This document shows, piece by piece, positions 52,059 to 62,163 of a DNA stretch of 64,000 nt. The notes beneath the pieces were generated by a model, which had not been told where the DNA came from, searched no databases, and saw nothing but the letters and a program-made list of their open reading frames with translations. Origin of the DNA: Collinsella aerofaciens (GTDB taxonomy: Bacteria; Actinomycetota; Coriobacteriia; Coriobacteriales; Coriobacteriaceae). Positions within the stretch are counted from its first letter, which is position 1. Every line of letters begins with the position of its first letter. Made by a program: the position numbers and the translations under genes. The stretch spans positions 27,018 through 91,017 of the forward strand of contig NZ_JADMOP010000009.1 in assembly GCF_015558785.1 (NCBI RefSeq), read 5' to 3'.

Positions 52059-54698
52059 CTACAGCGCGCCGGAACCGGCTTGCATCATGCCGCCGGGGCC
52101 CGAGGTCACGCCGCTCACGGGCGCGGCGTTGCCGGTGTGCGGTGCCGCCGGGGCGGTATCGCCGCCGAGCGTGCCCGCCGGACGCGGTGCCGGGATCTCG
52201 CCCGTGCCGTGGCTAAAGACAAACTTGCCATCGGCCACGTCGCACAGGACGGTATCGCCCTCGTCCCACTCGCCGGCCAGAAGCTCCTCGGACAGCGGGT
52301 CCTCGATGAGCTTTTGGATGGCACGACGCAGCGGACGCGCACCGTTGGTGAGGTCGGTACCCTCGGCCACGATCTTGTCGTACGCCGCATCGGTGAGCTT
52401 GATGTTCATGCCGTTGGCAATCAGGCGCTGACGCAGGTCGTCCACCAGCAGGTGCGCGATCTTGGTCAGGTTCTCGCCCGAAAGCTTCTGGAACACCACA
52501 ATGTCGTCGATACGGTTGAGCAGCTCGGGGCGGAACAGGCGCTTGAGCTCGCCCATCGCGCGGCCGCGGATCTCACTCGAGGTGAGGCCCTGCTCGCCGG
52601 TGGTGCAAAAGCCAACGCTCGCATCCTGCGCGATCTCGCGGGCGCCCACGTTGGACGTCATGATGATCACGGTATTGCGGAAGTCGACCGTCTTGCCCTG
52701 GCTATCAGTCAGGCGACCCTCCTCCAGCACCTGCAACAAAATGTTGAAGATGTCGGGGTGCGCCTTCTCGATCTCGTCGAACAGCACGACCGAGTACGGG
52801 TGACGACGAACGGCCTTGGTAAGCTGACCGCCCTCGTCGTGGCCCACGTAACCCGGAGGGCTACCGATAAGCTTGGAGACCTCGAACTCGCTGCCGAACT
52901 CCGACATGTCGAAGCTGATGAGCGCGTCCTTACTGCCAAAGAGGTACTCGGCGAGCGTCTTGGCGAGCTCGGTCTTGCCTGTGCCGGTGGGACCAAGGAA
53001 GATAAAGCTACCACCGGGACGACGCGGGTCCTTGAGCGGCGAGCGGCTGCGGCGCACGGCCTTGGCGACGGCCTCGACGGCCTCGTCCTGGCCGATAATG
53101 CGGGTCTTGAGCACGCTTTCGGTCTGCAGCAGGCGACGGCTCTCGCTCTCGGTGAGCGAGGAAACCGGCACGCCAGAGGTCACGGACACGATGTCGGCAA
53201 TCTGACTCACGTCGATGGTGAGCGGGCTGGCGTCGAGCTCGGCGGTCCAGGCGGCCTTGGCCTCGGCGAGCTCAATCTCGGCGGCCTTCTGCTGCTCGGT
53301 GATCTCGGCGGCCTTGTTCATGTCGTCGCTCTCGGTGGCCTCCTGCGCGGCGGCCTTGAGCTCCTCTATGCGATGCTCGGCCTCGCGCACCGGCTCGGGC
53401 GCACGATTCGCGGCGATGCGAGCGCGGGCACCGGCCTCGTCGATGAGGTCGATGGCCTTATCGGGCAGGAAGCGATCCTGGATGTAGCGGTTGGAAAGGT
53501 TCGCGGCAGCCTCGATAGCGCCCTGCGTGTAGCGCACATGGTGGTGCTCCTCGTAGCGCGGCTTAAGCGCGGTCAGGATCTTGACGGTGTCCTCGACGCT
53601 CGGCTCCTCGACATCGATAGTCTGGAAGCGACGCTCGAAGGCTGGGTCTTTGGTGAGGTACTTGCGGAATTCCTCGGCCGTGGTGGCGCCAATAATCTGG
53701 AAGGCACCGCGTGCAAGCACGGGCTTGAGCATGGAGCTCGCGTCGATGGAGCCCTCGGCAGAACCGGCACCGATGATGGTGTGCATCTCGTCAATAAACA
53801 GGATGACGTCGTCAGCCTCGGTGGCCTCCTGGATCACGTTCTTGAGGCGCTCCTCAAACTCACCGCGATACTTGGCGCCCGCAACGAGGCCCGGCAGGTC
53901 GAGCGTCCAGATGTTCTGGTTCATGAGGTTCTCGGGCACGTTGCCGGCAGCGATCTGCTGCGCCAGGCCCTCGACGATGGCCGTTTTGCCCACGCCGGGA
54001 TCGCCCAGGATAAGCGGGTTGTTCTTGGTGCGGCGCGAAAGGATCTCCATCATGCGCTGGACTTCCTTTTCGCGGCCAATCACGGGATCGAGCTCGCCGT
54101 CGCGCGCCTTTTGAGTGAGGTTGGTGGCGAACTGCTTGAGCGTGTCGGTGCCGCTCCCCTTTTGCTGAGAGGCATCCGAGCCGCTAAAGAACGGCAGGCC
54201 CGCACCGGGACGACCAGCACCGGCGCCGGCGAGCGGACGCTTCTTGTCCTGGTCCTTGGCGGTGAGTTTCTCGATAGCCTTTTTGATGGAGGCGGACGAC
54301 ACACCCAGGCGCATGAGGATGTCCATGGCCATGCCGTTGCCCTCTTCGACGATACCGATGAGCAGGTGCTCGGTCGACACGTAGGTCTGGTTGTTCTCAC
54401 GCGCCACGCGGAATGAACGCTCCATCACGCTAATGACGAGCGGCGTAAAGGCGAGCTTGGCCGCCTCGGTCTCCTCACTGGGCTCGGGAACCGTGGTCTG
54501 GACCTCCTTGAGGGTGTCCATGATGTCGTCGTAGGAGATATCAAGCGAGCGCAGCGCCTCGGCAGCGATGCCCTCGTCCTCCTTGGCGAGTGCGAGCAGC
54601 AGGTGCTCGGTGCCCACCTTATTTGAGTGCAGATCGAGCGCCTCCTGTTTGGCCATCGACATGACCTTGCGCGCTCGATCGGTAAATCTATCTAACAT
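52059..54698 (-). CDS. clpC: Clp protease ATP-binding subunit ClpC
   Basis: 879 residues. Unfoldase for ClpP. Two Clp N repeats (residues 1-145: [27 protein letters not shown]), a Gly/Ala linker, AAA1 with GDPGVGKTA and [11 protein letters not shown], a middle domain with a UVR-like part ([20 protein letters not shown]), AAA2 with GPTGTGKTE and FDEIEKAHP, and a Gly/Pro/Ala tail of about 40 residues. ATG 54698 follows AAGGAAACG. McsAB or CtsR genes are not adjacent. Confidence 0.95.
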   Translation of the reverse strand: MLDRFTDRARKVMSMAKQEALDLHSNKVGTEHLLLALAKEDEGIAAEALRSLDISYDDIMDTLKEVQTTVPEPSEETEAAKLAFTPLVISVMERSFRVARENNQTYVSTEHLLIGIVEEGNGMAMDILMRLGVSSASIKKAIEKLTAKDQDKKRPLAGAGAGRPGAGLPFFSGSDASQQKGSGTDTLKQFATNLTQKARDGELDPVIGREKEVQRMMEILSRRTKNNPLILGDPGVGKTAIVEGLAQQIAAGNVPENLMNQNIWTLDLPGLVAGAKYRGEFEERLKNVIQEATEADDVILFIDEMHTIIGAGSAEGSIDASSMLKPVLARGAFQIIGATTAEEFRKYLTKDPAFERRFQTIDVEEPSVEDTVKILTALKPRYEEHHHVRYTQGAIEAAANLSNRYIQDRFLPDKAIDLIDEAGARARIAANRAPEPVREAEHRIEELKAAAQEATESDDMNKAAEITEQQKAAEIELAEAKAAWTAELDASPLTIDVSQIADIVSVTSGVPVSSLTESESRRLLQTESVLKTRIIGQDEAVEAVAKAVRRSRSPLKDPRRPGGSFIFLGPTGTGKTELAKTLAEYLFGSKDALISFDMSEFGSEFEVSKLIGSPPGYVGHDEGGQLTKAVRRHPYSVVLFDEIEKAHPDIFNILLQVLEEGRLTDSQGKTVDFRNTVIIMTSNVGAREIAQDASVGFCTTGEQGLTSSEIRGRAMGELKRLFRPELLNRIDDIVVFQKLSGENLTKIAHLLVDDLRQRLIANGMNIKLTDAAYDKIVAEGTDLTNGARPLRRAIQKLIEDPLSEELLAGEWDEGDTVLCDVADGKFVFSHGTGEIPAPRPAGTLGGDTAPAAPHTGNAAPVSGVTSGPGGMMQAGSGAL

Positions 54699-54890
54699 GC
54701 TCGTTTCCTTACATGAGTTCATCGAAATCAAAACGCCCGCCCGTCGGCGGCGCTTTTGTCTCTTTACCCACAGGTTGTCTATGTTAACAGCTGGAGGAAT
54801 ATCTATAAACCCGGCTCACATGAATGCAGGTTATGACCGCATCGCGGGACTCACCGCGCGATGCGCGACAGGCGCCCCGCAAGAGAAACC

Positions 54891-55580
54891 CTAGGCGTCT
54901 TTCACCACGTCGGGACTCGTCGCACGCGATGCGCGATAGGCATCGGCCTCCTTGGAGACGCGTTCGAGCAGCTCGGATGTATCGACGCCCTCGACTTGCG
55001 CGACCGTTTCCACCGTCTGCATGGCGACCGCCCTCAGGTACGCGCACGCGCTGTCCCCCGGCTGCTCGAGGTCTATCTCCTCGCCGCCCTCCCGGGCAAA
55101 GCCGACCGCCATCACAAAGCCCATGATGCCCGAGACCAGAAAGCCCACCGCAAAGCTCGAATCTGCCTTGAGCTCTTCTCCGTCGGGGTGGACGATCTCT
55201 CTCACGCGGTCGATGATGATCGTATGGATGCCCTGCACGACCTGCTCGGCGGCACCCGCCCTCATGGTGATGACGATGCGCCGCAGCAGGCAGCGGACGT
55301 CGCGCCGGTCGAACGCCGAAAGGTCGCCCTCGCTCGAAAAATGCCAGAGGGCATCGGTGATGAGCTCGTTATCCTGCAGCAGCTGGGCTATGGCGATGGC
55401 GACGAGTTCATCGAAATCGTGAAAATAGTAGTAAAACGTTCCGCGATTGCACTGGGCGGCGCGGGTCACCTCGCCAACCGACAGCTCGAAGATGCTGTTG
55501 TTCTCGATGAGCTCCCAAAACGCCTCGATGATACGGGTGCGTGCATCGGGCGCATCGGCGTCCTTACGCGGTCTCGCCAT
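54891..55580 (-). CDS. TetR family transcriptional regulator
   Basis: 229 residues. The N-terminal helix-turn-helix (residues 10-60: RTRIIEAFWELIENNSIFEL, VTRAAQCNRGTFYYYFHDFD) is typical of TetR. The C-terminal part has a membrane-like hydrophobic helix (VGFLVSGIMGFVMAVGF), probably ligand pocket. The start overlaps the end of the activase gene, ATG 55580 or GTG 55589. It is the last gene of that operon; the palindrome at 60053-60073 in the operon promoter is its likely operator. Confidence 0.9.
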   Translation of the reverse strand: MARPRKDADAPDARTRIIEAFWELIENNSIFELSVGEVTRAAQCNRGTFYYYFHDFDELVAIAIAQLLQDNELITDALWHFSSEGDLSAFDRRDVRCLLRRIVITMRAGAAEQVVQGIHTIIIDRVREIVHPDGEELKADSSFAVGFLVSGIMGFVMAVGFAREGGEEIDLEQPGDSACAYLRAVAMQTVETVAQVEGVDTSELLERVSKEADAYRASRATSPDVVKDA

Positions 55581-58500
55581 GCGCCTCACCGCACCCCTGC
55601 GCCTTGGCGTTCATGATGAGCATCTGAAGACGGTTCTCCACGTTGGCGAAGCTCACGTCGGGATCGTAGTCGAGCGGCAGGAACTGCGCCGTGGGATACT
55701 GCTCCTTGAGCGCATGGATGAGCCCGCGCCCCACGACATGGTTGGGCAGACACCCGAACGGCTGCAGGATCACGAAGTTGCGGCAGCCGCGCTTGGCGTG
55801 CTCGAGAATCTCCGCCGGAATCAGCACGCCCTCGCCCGCATCGAACGTATGGTGCAGGATCTTATCGCTCGCGCGCACGAGCTCGGGCATGCGCGTCGGC
55901 GGCTCGTAGAGCGGGCTCGCCGCGCCCAGGCGGTCGCAACGGTCGTGCGCGAGCTCGAACAGGTTGTCCGCCGTGGCGTACCAGGCCTTTTCGGGCAGCG
56001 ACAGGTCGACGTGGAACTCGCGCGACTGCGCATGCTTGTAGAAATAGGTCTTGCGGATCACGTCGGTCATGCGCGCCTCGATGACCTCGAGCCCGTTGTC
56101 CTCGAGGTAGCGCTCGATCTCGTGGTTGGCGCCGAGATGGAAATTGAGCAGGTACTCGCCCACGATGAGAACGGTCGGATGCGGGTTCGAGCGGTCGTAC
56201 GGAACGGCGTCCATGATCGCAAGCGCGCGTTTGAAGCCCGTCGCCTGGCCTCTCAGCCCGGAGCGCTCCATGCCCTCGATAACCTCATCGAGCGCGCGGT
56301 CGAACGCAGCGTCCGCCGCGCCCTTCTCGAGCTCGCAGGGACGGATGCGCCTAAGCATGGCCTCGAGGGCATCGATTATGGGAAGACCGTAGGCGATCTG
56401 GATGCTCGGGCCAAGGCCGAGCTTGAAGCCCGGATGCGCATTGTGGGCATCGACGTCGTCGTTGGTGAGCACCGGGACATAGTCGTATCCCGCGTCGTCG
56501 AGCGCGCGGCGCAGCAGGGGCATGTAGTGCGTCAGGCGGCAGTCGCCGATATACTTGCCAGTCACCACGGCGACGTCGTGCGGGTCGTACTTACCGCTCT
56601 CGAGTGCCGCGAGCGCCTCGCCGATCACGATTTGCGCGGGGAAGCAGATGTCGTTGTGCACATAGCGTTTGCCCAGGCGGATGGCATCCTCGCGCCCGAT
56701 ATCAAGGGCCTCGGCGCGCACGCCCTGATTGCGCATCGCCGCGGTCATGAGCCTGCAGAACGCATGGGAGGTGTTGGGGACCAGCGCGATCTTGTCGTGC
56801 CGGTCGCGCTTGGTGTACTTGACCTTATACGGGTCGTCGAGCGGATGGACCGCGTGCACCCGGGCGCCCTCGGCACGCTCCTCCGCGCGACGACGGTTGA
56901 CCGACTCGATAAACGAACGCACGCGAATGCCCATGGGACCGGCGACGTCGCTCTCATCGAGCTTGATCATCATCGGAACCTTGGAGCCCATCTCGCCCAT
57001 CATGCGCGCGATCTCGTCGGTGAGATACGCATCGTGGCCGCAGCCGAAGCTGCCCATCTGCACGAGCTCGAGCTCGGGCGTCGATGCGACGATGACCGCG
57101 CACGACAGCATGCGCGCATGGTAGTTGTTCACGATGTCGATGCGGCTGTTGGAAAGGTCGACGTTGCAGACCCCCGGCACCGCATCGGGCGTCAGCACGG
57201 GGATGCCGCGCTCAGAGAAGAGCTTGGGCAGCCCGTGGTTGACCAGCGGGTCGTTGTGGTACGGGCGCGAAGCGATCACCACCGCGTAGCCGCCGTCCTC
57301 GCGCAGGTTCTCGAGCACCTGCCTGCCGCGCAGCTGCAGCTGGTTCTCAAACGTCTGCTGCGCGCGGTCCGCCTGCTCGGTCGCCTTGGCAACCAGGTCG
57401 GCATCGATATCGAAGGTCTCCTTGCACCACGCCTTGAGCTGGCGGTTTCGGTCGCCCTCGTCGTACCAGTGGAACAGCGGCGTATCGAACGGAACGCCGA
57501 AACGCTCCTCCGGGTTATCGGAATTGCGCATCACGTAGGGGTATCCCTTTACGACGGCGCACATCCACTCGCTGGTAGAGGCGGTGTTTTCGGTGGGCAC
57601 CGTCGTGATGATGGGCATGAAGATGCGGTCGACGCCGGCGTCGACGAGATTGCGGATGTGCCCGTGGACGAGCTTGGCCGGGAAGCACACGGTGTCGGAT
57701 GTGACGTGCGCCAGACCGCGCTCGTACATCGCCTTGGTGCTGCGTCCCGAGACGCGCACCTTAAAGCCGAGCGTGCTGAAGAACGTCGACCAGAACGGCA
57801 TGGTGTCCCAGAACTCGAGCACACGGGGAATGCCGATCGTGACATCGCGCCCCCCGCAGACGAGAACCGTGGGGTACGACTCGAACAGCAGCTTCTCGCG
57901 GTCGACAAAGAGATTGGGGGCAGCCGCGGTCCGGTCGCGCCCCGTGCCGGGCGCCTGTGCCTCGCAAGCACCCTGCGGACGCAGCTCCTCCGCCGCGGGA
58001 ACCTTGCGCACGAGCTCATCCCATGAGATGGCGCCGCCGCGCGGGCAGCGATTGCCCGTGACGTAAAGCGAGCCGTCGCCAAATGCCACGACCGCGCGCT
58101 GGCAGCGGTTGTTGCACCGACGGCAGGTAACGCCGCCGAACTCGCGATGCTCGAAGCGCTCCACGGCATCGAGCCCGATAAACGACGTGCCGGCGTCGCC
58201 CTTGCGGCATTCCTCGCGCGCGAGCAGGGCGATACCGATAGCGCCCATCAGCCCCGGGTGGGGCGCACGCGTGACGGGTTTGCCCAGATACTGCTCGAAT
58301 GCGCGCAGCACCGCGTCGTTTCGGAACGTGCCGCCCTGGACGACGACTTTGTCGCCCAGACGGTTGAGATTTGAAACGCGAATGACCTTGGTGAACACGT
58401 TCTCGATAATCGAACGGCAGAGACCGGCCATGATGTCGCCCGGACCCTTACCGCGCCGCTGCTCGGAAACGACGCTGCTGTTCATGAACACCGTGCAGCG

Positions 58501-60003
58501 GCTGCCGAGAACGGCGGGGGCTTTGGACGAAAATGCCTCGGTCGCGATATCCTCAACGGCTATTCCGAGGTTTTTGGCAAAACCCTCGAGGAACGAGCCG
58601 CAGCCCGCAGAGCACGCCTCGTTGACGACGATATCGGTCAGCACGCCGTGGTTGAGCCAGATGGCCTTCATATCCTGTCCGCCGATGTCGAGCACGAAGG
58701 TCGCATCGGGAACGCATGCGCACGCGGCGCGGGCGTGCGCGACCGTCTCGACCGTATGGTAGTCGGCGTGGAACGCGCGCGCGAAAAGCTCCTCGCCGTA
58801 TCCCGTGGTGCCCACGGCATCGATCGCAAGCGTGACTCCCGCTGTCTCCCAGCGGTTCTTCAAGCTGACAAGACCCTGTTGGGCGACGTCGAGCGGTCTG
58901 CCGTTATTAGACGCGTAGAACGAATCGACAAGCTCACCCGCCTCATCGACCAGGGCGAACTTGGTCGTCGTGCTCCCCGAATCGATACCGAGCGCCACAC
59001 GCACCGTCTCTCCGGGCGCATACGCATCCGGACCCTTTGCCGGCGTCTCTTTGCCATGGCGTGCCGTAAAATCCGCCTGCTCGGCAGGTGTGGCAAAAAA
59101 GGGCTGGGCAAGACGTCCCTCCCCGCTTGCGGGCGCGACCGTCTCGAGCTTATCCAGCCGGACAAAAGCGTCGGGAAGGTCGATCGGTTGGGACGATGCG
59201 AACATGTCGGTCAGCGACAGGGCGGCACCGCGCGCGACCATGATCTGCGGATCGCGCGGGACGATAACCTGATCGTCCGATAGATTCAGTTGCTCCCGGA
59301 ACACGCGGACCAGTGTGGGGTTGTAGGCGAGCGTACCGCCCTCGAAGATTACCGGCGGCTCGATGTCGATACCCTGGGCCAGACCGCCGATCGTTTGGCG
59401 GGCGACCGCGTGAAGCGCCGAAAGCGCCAGGTCGGTGGTAGGAATGCCCTCGTTGAGCAGCGGCTGGATATCGGTCTTTGCGTACACGCCGCAGCGGCCC
59501 GAGACCTCGTGGACGGTCGTTCCCCGGCTTGCGAGCTGCTCGAACTCGCCCGATTCGGTGCCGACCCCCATGAGCTTTGCCATCTCGTCGATAAATGCAC
59601 CGGTACCGCCTGCGCACGAGCCGTTCATGCGCATGTCGGCAACCTCGATGTCTCCCTTATCGTTGGTGCGGAAGAAGATCATCTTGGCGTCTTGGCCGCC
59701 CAGCTCGATGGCGCAGCGCGTCTGCGGATAGAACCTGCTGATCGCGAGCGCGTTGGCGACCACCTCCTGAACGTACGAGGCGCCCAGCGCGGTCGCGATA
59801 TCGCGCGCACCCGAGCCGGTCACCGCAACGCGCAGTGACTCATGGGGAAAGCGCTCGGCGAGCTCGCCGAGCATGGCGCGCACGCTCGCTGTCTGACACG
59901 CCCCGTGGCGGCGATATCCCCACCACGCCTCGGTCATATCCTCGTGCATCGCGTAAACTTTGGTCGTCGTCGACCCTACGTCCAGTCCTACTAGCAACGC
60001 CAT
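55564..60003 (-). CDS. Giant 2-hydroxyacyl-CoA dehydratase activase fusion
   Basis: 1,479 residues. Two ASKHA activase domains lie in tandem: LLVGLDVGSTTTK, GGQDAKM and NGSCAGGTGAF (1-300), then LGIDSGSTTTK, GGQDMKA and NEACSAGCGSF (340-605). The Cys in each may hold a bridging [4Fe-4S]. A Cys-rich segment (TCRRCNNRCQR) and a DUF2229-like domain follow, then a HgdB-like CoA-dehydratase domain to the end (VTGKYIGDCRL, QPFGCLPNHVVGRG). Such proteins are predicted to inject electrons, with ATP, into radical dehydratases. GGAG precedes the ATG. No separate dehydratase is in the window, so the partner is unknown. Confidence 0.88.
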   Translation of the reverse strand: MALLVGLDVGSTTTKVYAMHEDMTEAWWGYRRHGACQTASVRAMLGELAERFPHESLRVAVTGSGARDIATALGASYVQEVVANALAISRFYPQTRCAIELGGQDAKMIFFRTNDKGDIEVADMRMNGSCAGGTGAFIDEMAKLMGVGTESGEFEQLASRGTTVHEVSGRCGVYAKTDIQPLLNEGIPTTDLALSALHAVARQTIGGLAQGIDIEPPVIFEGGTLAYNPTLVRVFREQLNLSDDQVIVPRDPQIMVARGAALSLTDMFASSQPIDLPDAFVRLDKLETVAPASGEGRLAQPFFATPAEQADFTARHGKETPAKGPDAYAPGETVRVALGIDSGSTTTKFALVDEAGELVDSFYASNNGRPLDVAQQGLVSLKNRWETAGVTLAIDAVGTTGYGEELFARAFHADYHTVETVAHARAACACVPDATFVLDIGGQDMKAIWLNHGVLTDIVVNEACSAGCGSFLEGFAKNLGIAVEDIATEAFSSKAPAVLGSRCTVFMNSSVVSEQRRGKGPGDIMAGLCRSIIENVFTKVIRVSNLNRLGDKVVVQGGTFRNDAVLRAFEQYLGKPVTRAPHPGLMGAIGIALLAREECRKGDAGTSFIGLDAVERFEHREFGGVTCRRCNNRCQRAVVAFGDGSLYVTGNRCPRGGAISWDELVRKVPAAEELRPQGACEAQAPGTGRDRTAAAPNLFVDREKLLFESYPTVLVCGGRDVTIGIPRVLEFWDTMPFWSTFFSTLGFKVRVSGRSTKAMYERGLAHVTSDTVCFPAKLVHGHIRNLVDAGVDRIFMPIITTVPTENTASTSEWMCAVVKGYPYVMRNSDNPEERFGVPFDTPLFHWYDEGDRNRQLKAWCKETFDIDADLVAKATEQADRAQQTFENQLQLRGRQVLENLREDGGYAVVIASRPYHNDPLVNHGLPKLFSERGIPVLTPDAVPGVCNVDLSNSRIDIVNNYHARMLSCAVIVASTPELELVQMGSFGCGHDAYLTDEIARMMGEMGSKVPMMIKLDESDVAGPMGIRVRSFIESVNRRRAEERAEGARVHAVHPLDDPYKVKYTKRDRHDKIALVPNTSHAFCRLMTAAMRNQGVRAEALDIGREDAIRLGKRYVHNDICFPAQIVIGEALAALESGKYDPHDVAVVTGKYIGDCRLTHYMPLLRRALDDAGYDYVPVLTNDDVDAHNAHPGFKLGLGPSIQIAYGLPIIDALEAMLRRIRPCELEKGAADAAFDRALDEVIEGMERSGLRGQATGFKRALAIMDAVPYDRSNPHPTVLIVGEYLLNFHLGANHEIERYLEDNGLEVIEARMTDVIRKTYFYKHAQSREFHVDLSLPEKAWYATADNLFELAHDRCDRLGAASPLYEPPTRMPELVRASDKILHHTFDAGEGVLIPAEILEHAKRGCRNFVILQPFGCLPNHVVGRGLIHALKEQYPTAQFLPLDYDPDVSFANVENRLQMLIMNAKAQGCGEAHGETA

Positions 60004-60052
60004 AATGCTCCGTCTCTCGCATTTTTCCCGCTAGAGATATACCACTCTACGT

Positions 60053-60073
60053 AATACAACAGACTGTTGTATT
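60053..60073. promoter_or_regulatory. Probable TetR operator
   Basis: AATACAACAG-A-CTGTTGTATT is a perfect 10-base-arm palindrome 50 bases upstream of the activase ATG. Its size and place fit autoregulation by the TetR gene at the end of the same operon. Confidence 0.65.
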
Positions 60074-60085
60074 TAAACTCCGTAT

Positions 60086-60118
60086 AAAAAGCGGCTGCCG
60101 AAACGCTTCAGCAGCCGC
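60086..60118 (-). terminator. Terminator after the DUF2798 gene
   Basis: On the minus strand stem GCGGCTGC/GCAGCCGC followed by TTTTTA. It isolates the activase operon promoter. Confidence 0.85.
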
Positions 60119-60284
60119 CGAATGCACCAACAGATTGTTCTGCGCGCTAGCACGTCGGGCAACGGAGCAGCACGGGCCCTCCGGTCATGCGCACCGCTCA
60201 CGCCCGCGATGTCGCCGAGAGAGCTATCCACGCTTAGGGCTCCAACCAAGCAAGTCGCCCGCGCTCAGCAGATCCCTAAGCGAG

Positions 60285-60833
60285 CTACTCGCACTCAGGA
60301 GCCATAGCCTGCTCCAAGAGCTCGGCATGCTCCTCCTCGAAAACCGTCCCCACAGGGAAGGCGCGACGGAAGACGAAGCGGGAAATCGGACCGGCTACCA
60401 AAAGGTTCCACGGCAGCGCCATCACAAAATTATGCGGGATGTTGATCATCCAGATCGCGGGCACGGAATACAGGTTCGCAAGGATGCCGCCGGGCATGTG
60501 CGTCAGACCCTCACAGGCACCGTACAGCGACATGATGATGACCATGGGAACGACCATGCAGGAGCTGACGGCGAGCGTCATGGCAAGTGGCGAGCTCTTG
60601 CCCGGCGTGACCAAGTACTTAAAGGCGAAACCCTTGGCGAGCGGGCTGGCGACGAACCAGTCGCAGCACATGGCAAAAATGTAGGCAACGGGGAAGCCGA
60701 GCCACGCAGCGGCAACGACCTCGCCGTTGATGGCCCCGTGCTGCAGGGCAACGTTGTAGATGCTCATCCAGAGCACCATGCAAAAGCACATGATAAAGGT
60801 GAACAGCAGGCTCTCTCGTTTGTTGATAGGCAT
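60285..60833 (-). CDS. DUF2798 family membrane protein
   Basis: 182 residues with four membrane helices in two similar halves (LLFTFIMCFCMVLWMSIYNV; LAVSSCMVVPMVIIMSLYGA), which is the DUF2798 pattern. Function is unknown in the family. The ATG at 60833 (MPINKRESLLF) is preferred to 60893; AAAGGA is about 13 bases upstream. A strong terminator hairpin lies 45 bases upstream in its leader. Confidence 0.85.
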   Translation of the reverse strand: MPINKRESLLFTFIMCFCMVLWMSIYNVALQHGAINGEVVAAAWLGFPVAYIFAMCCDWFVASPLAKGFAFKYLVTPGKSSPLAMTLAVSSCMVVPMVIIMSLYGACEGLTHMPGGILANLYSVPAIWMINIPHNFVMALPWNLLVAGPISRFVFRRAFPVGTVFEEEHAELLEQAMAPECE

Positions 60834-60877
60834 AAAGGGCAAAATCCTTTCTGTGTTACGCCGCGGCACCACGCAAC

Positions 60878-60928
60878 AAAAACGGGCGGGCAAGATGGAG
60901 CTGTTGGGACTTCATCTCGCCCGCCCGT
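60878..60928 (-). terminator. Terminator-like hairpin in the DUF2798 leader
   Basis: On the minus strand ACGGGCGGGCGAGATG pairs with CATCTTGCCCGCCCGT and is followed by TTTTG. It lies 45 bases before the DUF2798 ATG and about 300 bases after the SHOCT gene. It either ends that transcript or attenuates DUF2798. Confidence 0.7.
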
Positions 60929-61234
60929 GGTACGTGCGTCTGCGACTACTTATGTGGTGGAACTACCCTAACACGAACGGCGCGCGCTTCGTAAGCGTTG
61001 AGTTTGTGAAGATACACGGTAAAAACGATCCTTGGGGACGGGGGCCGGTCTTCGAGGAGGACCAGGAGCCGCGTCGGCGATAGACCAAAGGTGTCGTATG
61101 CGGCTTTCCCTTATTCTTTATATATCCCTCTAGGCAGCATTGCCCATCTCTGAACCATCCTTCACGCATAAATAAGCCTAAACAAGTCTGATGCGGGGCG
61201 AGTTCGTTATGGCATTCTCCTTCTGCGGACAGCG
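60929..61234. other. Gene-free region with a repeated segment
   Basis: No gene is supported. It includes the first copy (60984-61019) of a 36-base segment beginning GCGCTTCGTAAGCGTTGAGT that recurs at 62034-62069. Confidence 0.6.
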
Positions 61235-61513
61235 CTACTTGATAAGTTCGCTCTTCTTCTTGTCGAACTCCTCTTGGGTGATAACCCCCTTCTCAAGGAG
61301 CTCCTTGTACTTCAGGAGAGTATCGGCATCTCCGCCCCTCTTGTCGGGGAGCACTGCCGCCACGATTACACCGATTAAACCCGTGATAAGCCCGAGAAGG
61401 GCAAAGGCGCTGTAGCTGTAGCCCTTCTTGCTCGCGATATTGCCGGACGCGATGGCACAGACAGCCAACGGAACGAGAATGATAATGAATTCAGGACCCT
61501 TCAGTCCAAACAT
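61235..61513 (-). CDS. Small membrane protein with SHOCT domain
   Basis: 92 residues. Two hydrophobic helices (FIIILVPLAVCAIASG; AFALLGLITGLIGVIVAAVL) and a C-terminal SHOCT motif (LLKYKELLEKGVITQEEFDK). ATG 61513 follows GTGGAGG. The DNA is less GC-rich than the surroundings. SHOCT modules mediate protein contacts; the role is unknown. Confidence 0.8.
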   Translation of the reverse strand: MFGLKGPEFIIILVPLAVCAIASGNIASKKGYSYSAFALLGLITGLIGVIVAAVLPDKRGGDADTLLKYKELLEKGVITQEEFDKKKSELIK

Positions 61514-61614
61514 GTAGACCTCCACAATACAGAGTGATTTTTTGAATTCTATAAGTATGATGGGGAAATATCTCTTGGACACATGCTGAGAAAATGGCAC
61601 TTCACAGAGTGAAC

Positions 61615-61896
61615 TCATGCATCCTGTATTTGTTGCTCAACAAATACAGCAGACGGCTTCATATGCTTATGTCAATAAAACCGAACGGAAGGGGACTCAT
61701 AAACCAGACTGAGGACAGAATGAAGAGACTGAAGGAGCCTCGCGATAAGGGGTTTATCTACCAGGTTGAATTCGATGCCCAGTTGGAGAGGATATTGGGC
61801 AGCGGCGAGTGGTCTGCCAAGAAGACTGACAAGGGGTTTAAGTGCAACATGTCGTCGGCAGACAAAGAGCGAGGATACAGTCTCAAGCTAATTTAA
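61615..61896 (+). pseudogene. Degenerate SHOCT-like fragment
   Basis: A short plus-strand frame contains MKRLKEPRDKGFIYQVEFDA, which resembles a SHOCT motif (LRDKGxITxEEFDA) with damage, then an unrelated basic tail. The DNA is AT-rich and no clear ribosome site is seen. It may be a remnant of an inverted copy of the neighbour's domain or a small diverged gene. Confidence 0.4.
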
Positions 61897-62093
61897 CCGA
61901 GGACCGCAGGAAACTAGGATTCTTTCCCCCCTAATCAATCGGATAGGAGGGCCTTAATCGCCAATGCGCCAGACCCAAGACCATCCCCAGCGACCAGTCG
62001 TTTAAGAACGTCACCAACGACTACGAAAACCCTGCGCTTCGTAAGCGTTGAGTTTATGAAGATGCAGGGCACCGATAATCCCCCGACCCCATA

Positions 62094-62160
62094 AGTTGCG
62101 GTGGAATACGGACTGTTTTGACCCTTTAAGCAGCAATTCAGTCCCTATTTCACCGCAACT
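62094..62160. repeat. AGTTGCGGTGGAATA palindrome, copy 3
   Basis: Left arm AGTTGCGGTGGAATA..GGACTG and right arm CAGTCC..TATTTCACCGCAACT. The inner six bases differ from copies 1 and 2 (GTTCCTG/CAGGAAC) but are again complementary. Confidence 0.8.
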
Positions 62161-62163
62161 CAT

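Noticed and set aside
52032..54416. Long plus-strand frame opposite clpC
   Set aside because: Its sequence is low-complexity Leu/Gly/Ala/Val/Arg typical of antisense reading; clpC is certain on the other strand.
55447..58026. Long plus-strand frame opposite the CoA-dehydratase activase
   Set aside because: Antisense shadow; no motif, no ribosome site, and it runs past the boundary of the TetR gene.
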